DNA from: DATIKM01 sp035477595
Lineage (GTDB): Bacteria; Armatimonadota; Chthonomonadetes; Chthonomonadales; CAJBBX01
Direction of reading: 5' to 3'
DNA: 19,613 bases
NCBI GenBank assembly: GCA_035477595.1
Contig: DATIKM010000150.1
Coordinates: forward strand, 1-19,613
Below, piece after piece: positions 1 to 7,700 of the stretch (the stretch's first letter is position 1; each line of letters starts with the position of its first letter). The notes under the pieces were generated by a model. That model was not told the DNA's origin and made no database searches. It worked only from the letters and a program-made list of their open reading frames with translations. Position numbers and translations under genes: made by a program.

Positions 1-109
1 CGGTGAGCGCCTGAGTGCGGGCGGCAGCTCACTGAGGGCCGGCTCGCCGGGAGCGAGACGCGCGGAGGTGGCGAGGGGCATCGCGATCCCCCTGCGGCGC
101 GGATTCCTG
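1..109. other. Left edge, no gene recognised
   Basis: GC-rich stretch between the window edge and the terminator of the redoxin gene. Short open frames exist on the plus strand but have no recognisable domain and the low-complexity Arg/Gly/Ala-rich composition typical of chance frames in GC-rich DNA. I cannot say whether it is the end of a neighbouring gene or intergenic. Confidence 0.4.
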
Positions 110-138
110 CAAAAGGAAGGGGGCCGCGGAGGGCCCCC
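110..138 (-). terminator. Intrinsic terminator after the redoxin gene
   Basis: The minus strand reads a 7-bp perfect G/C stem (GGGGGCC at 138-132 paired with GGCCCCC at 125-119), a 6-nt loop, then a T-rich tail (TTCCTTTT, 118-111). It lies 23 bp past the stop of the minus-strand redoxin gene, so it probably ends that gene and perhaps the whole upstream run of three genes. Confidence 0.75.
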
Positions 139-161
139 AGGTGCGCGCGGTCAGGCAGTCG

Positions 162-749
162 TCATCGCGGGACAAGGTCGCAGGCGTCGGGCGGCATCCA
201 GTGCGCGTCCTTCCCGCGCCACTTCACGTTGCATCCCACCGGGTTGGTGAGTGGAACGCTGACCCTCTTGCCGTCGAGATGCTCCTCCAGGGCGCGGACG
301 AGGTCGTTGCCACTCGCCTTCTCGGGCTCGATCGGGTTGTCCATCTCGCGGCCGGTGTAGATCAGGTGACGCGTGCGGTCCAGCACGAAGAAGTGGGGCG
401 TGCGCAGGGCGCCGTACTCCATCGCCACGTCCTGCGCGTGGTCGTGCAGGTAGACCCACGGGAAGCCCTTCTCTTCCATCCGCTCCACCATGCGCTCGAA
501 GCGGTCCTCCGGGTAGGTCTCCTCCGCATTCGAGTTGATCGCCACGAAGCGCACACCCCGCGGGAGGAACCTCTCGGCGGTCTGGCGTGTCGTCTCCTCA
601 GACCCGAGCACGTAAGGGCAGTGATTGCAGGTGAAGAACACCACTAACACGTCGGCGTCGCCGAAGTCGCCGAGGCTGTAGGTCTCGCCGTCGGTGGCTG
701 GCAACGAGAAGGGCGGGGCCTTCTGGCCAATGCCAAGTGTGAACGCCAC
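162..749 (-). CDS. Thioredoxin-fold redoxin (AhpC/TSA-like, CNHC active site)
   Basis: A 195-residue thioredoxin-like protein that probably performs thiol-disulfide exchange or peroxide reduction in the cytoplasm; no signal peptide is seen. The N-terminal region (residues 7-40) has the usual redoxin strand and helix pattern. The redox motif C-N-H-C-P-Y-V has cysteines at 41 and 44, and T117-P118 is the expected cis-proline position. It resembles the PRX-like subgroup of the TlpA/AhpC family, in which a CNHCPYV motif is common. The start is GTG at 747-749, preceded by a GAGGGGG ribosome site with a 6-nt spacer. It lies 56 bp downstream of an aldo/keto reductase gene on the same strand and is followed by an intrinsic terminator, so it is probably the last gene of that operon. 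Family assignment is firm; the substrate is unknown. Confidence 0.9.
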   Translation of the reverse strand: MAFTLGIGQKAPPFSLPATDGETYSLGDFGDADVLVVFFTCNHCPYVLGSEETTRQTAERFLPRGVRFVAINSNAEETYPEDRFERMVERMEEKGFPWVYLHDHAQDVAMEYGALRTPHFFVLDRTRHLIYTGREMDNPIEPEKASGNDLVRALEEHLDGKRVSVPLTNPVGCNVKWRGKDAHWMPPDACDLVPR

Positions 750-805
750 GATGCACCCCCTCGGCGGCCGAATCGGGGCCGCCCCCGTTTGGTCCAGCGG
801 TCTGC

Positions 806-1795
806 CTACGCGGCCGGGTTCAGTTCATCGAGCAGTCCGGCGATGGCGGCCAGGTCGCTGTCCGATATGCGGAAGTCCGTCGCTCCGGCGTTCTCTTTCG
901 CCTGGGCAGCGTCGCGGGCGCCGACGAGGGCGATGGTGAGGCCCGGCTGCTGGACGGTCCAGCGCACCACGAGCTGGCCGAGCGTGGCGCCGTAGCCCTG
1001 CGCGATCGGGCGCAGCCTGTCCAGGAACACGTTCACGCGCGCAATGCTCTCAGGGCTGTAGAGCGGGTCCCCCGCGCGGTGGTCACCGGGGCCGAACGTG
1101 TGGCCTGGCCTGAACTTGCCCGTCAGCAGCCCACCGTGCATCGGGCTGTAGGCCAGTATGGCGATGTTGTGCTCCCGGCAGTAGGGGAGCACGTCGTTCT
1201 CGATGCTCCGGTTCAGCATGCTGTACGGCGGCTGGTTGGACGCGAGGGGCGCCGTGCGGCGCGCGGTATCGATCTCCTCAACGTTGAAGTTGCTGACCCC
1301 TATCGCCCTGATCTTGCCATCTCGCAGCAGCTCCGCGCACGCCTCGATGGTCTCCTCGACCGGCGTCGTGTTGTCGCGCCAGTGGCACTGGTAGAGGTCG
1401 ATCCGGTCGGTCTGAAGCCGCCTGAGGCTGTCCTCGCACTCGCGAAGGATGCTGGCGCGCCGCGCGTTGCGGAAGATCCGCACCGTCCGCCCGCCTTCGC
1501 TCATGTCGAAGAAGTGCTCGCCCTCCTCCTCGTCCCAGCGCAGGCAGAACTTGGTGAGTATCTGGACCTCGTCGCGCCTGCCGGCGATGGCGCGCCCCAC
1601 CAGCTTCTCGCTCTTGCCGTAGCCGTAGACGGGCGCCGTGTCGATGGAGGTCACTCCGAGGTCGATGGACGTACGGATGGCCTCGATGGCGTCGTCCTCG
1701 TCCGCACCGCCCCACATCCAGCCGCCGATGGCCCAGGCGCCAAACGTGACGACGGACGCGCGGACCGGGCTGTCTCCAATCTGTCGGTACTCCAT
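806..1795 (-). CDS. Aldo/keto reductase (YhdN/AKR11-like)
   Basis: A 329-residue NAD(P)H-dependent oxidoreductase of the aldo/keto reductase superfamily, full length for a single TIM barrel. The catalytic tetrad is visible: D52 and Y57 in the DTAPVYGYG segment, K82 in the LTK strand, and H138 in the YQCHW strand. The IGVSNF motif at 165-170 is the usual strand before the cofactor site, and the VGAR segment near the C terminus fits the phosphate-binding end of the nucleotide site. The ATG start at 1793-1795 has an AAGGAG/GAGGAG ribosome site just upstream. It begins 34 bp after the stop of another aldo/keto reductase, so the two are probably co-transcribed. Substrate is not predictable from sequence; a sugar or small aldehyde is likely given the neighbours. 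Confidence 0.93.
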   Translation of the reverse strand: MEYRQIGDSPVRASVVTFGAWAIGGWMWGGADEDDAIEAIRTSIDLGVTSIDTAPVYGYGKSEKLVGRAIAGRRDEVQILTKFCLRWDEEEGEHFFDMSEGGRTVRIFRNARRASILRECEDSLRRLQTDRIDLYQCHWRDNTTPVEETIEACAELLRDGKIRAIGVSNFNVEEIDTARRTAPLASNQPPYSMLNRSIENDVLPYCREHNIAILAYSPMHGGLLTGKFRPGHTFGPGDHRAGDPLYSPESIARVNVFLDRLRPIAQGYGATLGQLVVRWTVQQPGLTIALVGARDAAQAKENAGATDFRISDSDLAAIAGLLDELNPAA

Positions 1796-1829
1796 GTCAC
1801 TCCTCTCCTTGATGCGCGACGGCCGCGTC

Positions 1830-2828
1830 TCAGCGGCGCGGACCGGTCAGCCGGTCGATTTGGGCGAGCTCCTCGGTGGTGAAGTCGGGCCGCTCGAGTG
1901 CCGCGACGTTCTCCTCGATCTGGCGCACGCTGGATGCGCCGATCAGCGCGCTGGTGATAGCCGGCAGCCGGAGTATCCAGACGAGGGCCATCTGCGCCAG
2001 CGTCTGACCGCGCTGCCTGGCGATCTCGTTGAGCCGCAACAGCGTCTCGCGTCGCTCCGGCGGAAGGTTCTTCGCCACCCACTCCTTGCCCCACTTCAGG
2101 GCGGCCCGGCTCTCGCCGGGGATGTCTGCGCCCAGGTACTTGTCGGTCAGCAGGCCGCTGGCGAGCGGGCAGAAGGGGATCACGCCCGCCCCGAAGCGTT
2201 CCGTCTGGGGCAGCAGATCCCATTCGATGGTGCGCCCGAGCATATTGTAATGCGGCTGGTGGATGGTGATGGGTGCGAGCCCGAGCCGCTCGCACACGAG
2301 CACCGAGTCGGCGTACTGCGAGCCGCTGTAGCTGCTGACGCCCACATAGAGCGCCTTGCCCTGCTGCACCAGCGTGTTCAGCGCGCCGAGGGTCTCCTCG
2401 AGCGGGGTATCGGGGTCCGGGCGGTGGCTGTAGAAGATGTCGAAGTAGTCGAGCCCCGTGCGCTTGAGCGACTGGTCGCAGCTTGCGATGAGGTACTTGC
2501 GGCTGCCCCACTCGCCGTAGGGGCCGGGCCACATGAAGTAGCCGGCCTTGCTCGAGACGATGAGCTCGTCGCGGGGCATGTCTGCGATTACGCGGCCGCA
2601 GACGACCTCGGCGTTGCCGGGCGGTGTGCCGTAGTTGTTGGCGAGGTCGAAGTGCGTGATGCCGAGGTCGAACGCGCGGAACAGGCACTCTCGCGCCACA
2701 TCCTCTCCGCGATAGCCGCCAAAGGTCTCCCAGGCGCCAAGCGAGATGGCGGGCAGCTTGAGGCCGCTGCGCCCGCAGCGGCGAAAGGGCATCCGGTCGT
2801 AGCGGTCGGCGGCGAACACGCGACTCAT
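1830..2828 (-). CDS. gpr: Aldo/keto reductase, YghZ (L-glyceraldehyde 3-phosphate reductase) type
   Basis: A 332-residue aldo/keto reductase closely resembling Escherichia coli YghZ/Gpr, which reduces L-glyceraldehyde 3-phosphate and detoxifies methylglyoxal. The signature segments of that subgroup are present: the RYDRMPFRRCGRSGLKLP start, HFDLANNYG, WPGPYGEWGSRKYL, FYSHRPD and IGASSVRQIEENV. The tetrad is D61, Y66, K94 and H135. The reading frame is open upstream to 2870, but I chose ATG at 2826-2828 because an AAAGGAG site lies 7 nt before it and homology begins just after. It is the first gene of the minus-strand run with a second reductase and a redoxin, and is divergent from the DUF4038 glycosidase across 134 bp. 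Family firm; the exact physiological substrate is inferred. Confidence 0.93.
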   Translation of the reverse strand: MSRVFAADRYDRMPFRRCGRSGLKLPAISLGAWETFGGYRGEDVARECLFRAFDLGITHFDLANNYGTPPGNAEVVCGRVIADMPRDELIVSSKAGYFMWPGPYGEWGSRKYLIASCDQSLKRTGLDYFDIFYSHRPDPDTPLEETLGALNTLVQQGKALYVGVSSYSGSQYADSVLVCERLGLAPITIHQPHYNMLGRTIEWDLLPQTERFGAGVIPFCPLASGLLTDKYLGADIPGESRAALKWGKEWVAKNLPPERRETLLRLNEIARQRGQTLAQMALVWILRLPAITSALIGASSVRQIEENVAALERPDFTTEELAQIDRLTGPRR

Positions 2829-2962
2829 GGCATGGCTCCTTTGGGCGTCGTGTGGCGCTCGGCATCTCACTTCGGCGCGCGCCGTGAAGGGTCCTGCGCG
2901 GGCCGCGCGGAACCTCTACACCGTGCGCCCCGGTCGCGCTGGGCGCCCTCGAGGAGGTCGGG

Positions 2963-4600
2963 ATGCACGTTCACCGGACTCAGGCAAACGTTCCCGTCGA
3001 GATCGCGCTGCGCGCCATGGCGCCGCACGCCGACCCGTTCAACGACGTGACCGTGGACCTCGTCTTCCTGGCGCCCGATGGCGCGGTCCGCCGCGTTCCT
3101 GCGTGGTGGGCGGGCGGCGATGTGTGGCGCGCGCGGTACGCCTCGCATGCGGCGGGTGAGCACCGGTGGTGGAGCGAGTGCAGCGCCGCGGGCGACCCGG
3201 GGCTGCACGATGTGCGTGGGGTGGTCGAGGTGACGCCGTATGAGGGCGAGAACCCGCTCTATCGGCATGGCCCAGTGCGCGTCGCGGCGGATCGCCGCCA
3301 CTTCGAGCACCAGTGCGGCGCTCCGTTCTTCTGGCTCGGCGACACGTGGTGGATGGGTCTCTGCCACCGGCTCCACTGGCCAGATGAGTTCCAGCGACTG
3401 GCGGACGACAGGCGCGACAAGGGCTTCACCGTCGTGCAGCTCGTCGCCGGCCTCTACCCGGACATGCATCCGTTCGACCCGCGCGGCGCCAACGAGACCG
3501 GCTACCCGTGGGAGGAGGGCTACGCGCGCATTCGGCCCGCCTACTTTGACGCGGCCGATCTGCGCATCCAGGGCCTCGTGGACCGCGGCCTGGTTCCATG
3601 CATCGTGGGCGCGTGGGGCTACTTCCTGCCGTGGATGGGCGAGGCGCGCATGAAGGCGCACTGGCGGAACCTCATCGCGCGGTACGCCGCCCTGCCCGTC
3701 GTGTGGTGCGCGGGGGGCGAGGCGAATCTCCCGTGGTACCAGGCGGAGGGCTTTCCCTACGACGACCAGACAACAGCGCGGCGCTGGTGCGACGTGCTGC
3801 GCTACATCCGAGCGACCGACCCCTGGCGGCGCCCGCTGACGATCCACCCCACGGCCATCAACGCCTACACGGCGCGGCATACCGTGGAGGACCCGTCGCT
3901 CCTCGACTTCGACTTCCTGCAGACGCCCCACGACGGCCCGGGCCTGACGGTCGAGGCTGTCGCGGCGCGCACCGTCGTGGAGAGTCGCGCCGCGGACCCC
4001 GTGATGCCGGTGGTGAACGGAGAGGCGAGCTACGAGATGCTGCTGGACCGCATACCGGCCTCGCGCCCGCGCGCCATGTTCTGGCTCTGCATGCTGAGTG
4101 GAGCCGCCGGGCACACGTACGGTGCGAACGGCATCTGGCAGGTGAACCGCCGGGGCGAACCGCACGGCCCCTCGCCAACGCCCGGCAGCACGGGCTACGG
4201 CAGCATCCCGTGGGACGAGGCCATGCACCTCGAGGGCGGGCGGCAGATCGCGGCCGGGAAGCGCTGGCTCCAGAAGCTGGAGTGGTGGACGCTCGCGCCG
4301 CACTTCACGTGGGCGGCGTGGGATGGCGGAGCCGGACCTGCGGCGGGCGCTGTCGGGGCGCCGCCGGTCGGGCTGGGCCGAGGCAACGGTCCGCGGGTCT
4401 TCTACCTGCTGGAGGACAGGCCGATCATCCTGCGCCAGCTCGAGCCCGGCCGCACCTATGCCGTCTCTCACTTCGACCCGGTTAGCTGCGAGGAGAGCGT
4501 CGGCGGCGCGCTGACGGCCGACCGCAAGGGCGAAGCCCGCCTTCCTGCCCCTGGCCACGGCCACGACTGGGTGGCGCTGTTGCATCCGGCGAAGGCGTAG
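2963..4600 (+). CDS. DUF5060/DUF4038 apiosidase-like glycoside hydrolase
   Basis: A 545-residue putative glycosidase. Residues about 5-95 resemble the DUF5060 beta-sandwich. From residue 121 (PFFWLGDTWWMG) runs a TIM-barrel of the DUF4038/apiosidase-like type, including the VVQLVAGLYPDMHPFD segment. Two glutamates sit at plausible catalytic positions: E253 in WCAGGEANLPWY (acid/base candidate) and E354 in VVNGEASYEM (nucleophile candidate). The C-terminal part (about 445-545) looks like a small beta domain. Start is ATG 2963 with GAGGAGG at 2951-2957. The N terminus is not hydrophobic, so no signal peptide is predicted and the enzyme is probably intracellular, acting on imported oligosaccharides. 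It is divergent from the aldo/keto reductase operon and convergent with the activase gene. Family good; substrate unknown. Confidence 0.88.
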   Translation: MHVHRTQANVPVEIALRAMAPHADPFNDVTVDLVFLAPDGAVRRVPAWWAGGDVWRARYASHAAGEHRWWSECSAAGDPGLHDVRGVVEVTPYEGENPLYRHGPVRVAADRRHFEHQCGAPFFWLGDTWWMGLCHRLHWPDEFQRLADDRRDKGFTVVQLVAGLYPDMHPFDPRGANETGYPWEEGYARIRPAYFDAADLRIQGLVDRGLVPCIVGAWGYFLPWMGEARMKAHWRNLIARYAALPVVWCAGGEANLPWYQAEGFPYDDQTTARRWCDVLRYIRATDPWRRPLTIHPTAINAYTARHTVEDPSLLDFDFLQTPHDGPGLTVEAVAARTVVESRAADPVMPVVNGEASYEMLLDRIPASRPRAMFWLCMLSGAAGHTYGANGIWQVNRRGEPHGPSPTPGSTGYGSIPWDEAMHLEGGRQIAAGKRWLQKLEWWTLAPHFTWAAWDGGAGPAAGAVGAPPVGLGRGNGPRVFYLLEDRPIILRQLEPGRTYAVSHFDPVSCEESVGGALTADRKGEARLPAPGHGHDWVALLHPAKA

Positions 4601-4728
4601 GCAGCGCTGCGTCCAACCCCGGGGGGGCGGAACGCGCAACCGGTTGGGATCGGCTCCAGGACCGCGCCCCCGTCGTTCCATCATCTCGACCGCCGCCAGA
4701 CCGGACGGAGTCTGCGCGCGCTATCGGC

Positions 4729-7700
4729 TCAGTGCGGCACTGGCTGGCTGGCCCGCCCGGCGTAGTGCTTCAGCCGGGTCTTGTGGAGGCGCTTCGTCTG
4801 CAGGACGAAGCTCTCCAGACTGGCCTCGATCACCGGCGGGAACGGGCTGCCGTCGCTCTCGATGCTCAGGAAGGGCAGGCGAGGGTGCTCCCGCATGATG
4901 CTGGCGACCAGGTCCCGGTTCGTGGTCAACCTGGGCTTCTCCGTGTCGATCGTCTGCTTGATGACCGATTCGGCGATGCGCGAGGGCATGCAGCCGAAAG
5001 GACCGATGGAGATCACACCGTCAACGCGGTCGATGATCTCGTTCAGGGCGCAGGACAGAGTGAGGATCGCTTCACCCGTAAGCTGCGGATCGATCAGGTC
5101 GCTGACACTATCGACCAGATGCTCCACATCGATCAGGTGGTAGTCGTACAGCCCCGAGGCGGCCATGATGCCCTTGATCTTCCGCTCGTATTGCCGCATC
5201 ATGACGCCCTTGAGCCGAAGTTTGAGCCTGGCAGCCATCGTGTTCTGGCCGCGCAGTCCGCGGTAGGCGATGTAGTTGGCGTAGTAGAACCACTCGAGTA
5301 CCGGGCCCATCAGCGCCACGATGCCCTTCTCCGCCATCTGCTCGGTCAGAAAGCGCTGCGAGAAACCGTCCCTCCGCAGGTATATCTCACCGATCAGCGC
5401 GATCTTGGGCGCCTGTGCGAGCGGCGTATGCAGCTTGACAGTGGCAAGCAGGGACGCTGCTCTCCTCAAGGTCTCCTGCAGGTCGCCCCAATCTGAGCTG
5501 GCTACTGCCGCCAGCATCATCTCCTCCACTTCGCGGTAGACGGCCGGGCCTTGCTCGCGGTCGGCGGCAAGGGTCAGCACCGCAGCGCGTACTTCCTCCA
5601 TGATGTCGCCGATCGTCAGGGCCCATAGAGCGCGCTTGGTGAAGCTGGCGCCCATCCCGCCGTAGCTGTTGGCCGAGGAAAGCGACATGACGGCCAGATT
5701 GTGAAGGCGGTGCCTGTTGATCAGCATCCGGGTCAGGACGCTGTACTGGGCAAAGCGGCAGGAGCCCGCGCTTGTGGGCATGAAGTAGACCGTGACTTCG
5801 TCCGGCGTGCGTTTGTCGAGGTAGTTGAACAGGGAGCCCATCGTCTGGATCAGCGGCAGACACTCCTTACACGTTGAGAGCTCCTTGCCCCTCTGCAGAT
5901 CGGCCTCCGCAGCCGGCGGCAGCGCGGCGGCATTGACGCCGTAGTAGCGGAAGACAGAGGCGAAGAGGCGCGCGCTGTAGTCGCCCATGGAGGGGACGAG
6001 CACTTTCACACGCGGAGAGGACAGCGGCATCGTGTCGCCGTCGGACGCACGGACCAGCCACGCTTTGCCTTGCCGGACCATGTCTGCCGGGCGGAAGTCG
6101 CCGGCCTCTATCGGCGGGCCAGCTTTCCTGATCATGTAGCCCTTGACGATGTCGAGGAAGGCCTCGATGCGCGTGTCGATGCCGGCGTCCGCCGTGTGCG
6201 AGTCGAGCTCCAACGTCAGCGAGGGCTTCTCACCCATCGTGTCGCGGAAGTAGTTCAGAACGAAGGAGTCGGGCCCGCAGCTGAAGTTGGTGATGTAGCA
6301 GCCGTACAGGTGCGGATGCTGCGCGACATGCTTCGCCGCCTTCAGGATGCCCATGCCAGCCGCCCAGTGCATCTCCGGGTATGGCTCATCGCGGTCTGTG
6401 TCCAGCATATCGTAGGGGATGACCATGATGCCGCGAGAGGCGAACTTGTGGGGGATGCCCATGTGCGCGAAGGAGGCGAAGGCGTTGTAGGATCGCCCGA
6501 AGAGGACCACGGTCGGCAGTGGCGACGCCTCGGCGTGTGAGAGCGCTGCCCTGCCGATCTCCTTGATCCGTGCAACGTACTCCTGCTGCTCCCGGATCGC
6601 GGCCTGGACGGCAGCCTTGGCTGAGGCTCTGTCCGCGCCCAGTTGCGCAGCCACGCGCAGCATCTCCTGCTCGGCGTCCGCATAGCTCTCCGGCATGTTC
6701 AGCACGGGAACGAGAACCTGGATGCCGTCCAGGTCGCTCTTGAAGGTGCGCCGCAGAACGTAGGGTTCCGCCTGTATCAGGGGGCACGTGGTGTTGGGGT
6801 GCATTCCCTTCCGAATCGGTGTTGCGCGGACCTGAGGGAGCAGGATGTTGTCCGGCTTCTTGGCGATGAGGTTGGCGATGAACCCGTGCGCCAGGTCGAC
6901 CGGATAGCAGAAGGGCGCACGACGGCGCTCTATGCCCTCTTCGTCAGGGCCGTCCGGTAGAACGACCGTGAAGCCCAGGTCAGTCAGGAAGCGGTGGTAG
7001 AGAGGAAAGAGGCTGTTCGTCATAAGCGACAGGCTGACGCCCACCGACTTGCCGTTCGGCTTCTCGGGGTGGAGCGGCCGATCGAACAGCAGGCGCAGGC
7101 GCTGTGCGACAAAGTCGAGCTCAGAGGTGGTGTGCTTTACCCGCAGCCGTTCGTTGTAGTACTTATTGCAGGCGCCGCCGAAGGGATAGATCCGCCCGTC
7201 GATGCGGATGCGGGCGATGGAGCACTTGCGGTCGCAGCGCTCGGCGCCTCCAGCGCACACGAACGGGTCGGCATATTCGACTTCGCGGGAAGCGAGCTCC
7301 TGTAGGTCGAAACTGCCGCGCGGCATCAGGTCGTCCTCGATCTTCCGCCACACCTCCAGCGCCACGCCGTACGCGCCCATCAGACCAGGGTCTGGGGGGA
7401 CGACGATCTCTCGGCCGGTCAGTCCGGCCATCGCCAGCGGGACGGCCTTGTTGTAGCAGACGCCGCCCTGCATGAGGATCTTCCGTCCGACCTTGCGGCT
7501 GCCCTTCACGCGGGTGACGTAGTTCTGGCAGATGGCATAGACCAGACCGGCCGCGATGTTCTCGCTGCTGATGCCTTCCTGGATGGCTGTCTTGATGTCG
7601 CTGCCAATGAACGCGGCGCACTGGTCGTTGAAGTTCGGCGGCCTGTCCCCTCGCAACGCGAAGCCGGCGATCGCCTCCGTGGCCATGTTGAGGGTTTCCC

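Noticed and set aside
1638..3050. 470-codon plus-strand frame
   Set aside because: Antisense to both aldo/keto reductases; no family similarity.
2867..4684. 605-codon minus-strand frame
   Set aside because: Antisense to the DUF4038 glycosidase, which has motifs, ribosome site and catalytic residues; the frame itself is low-complexity.
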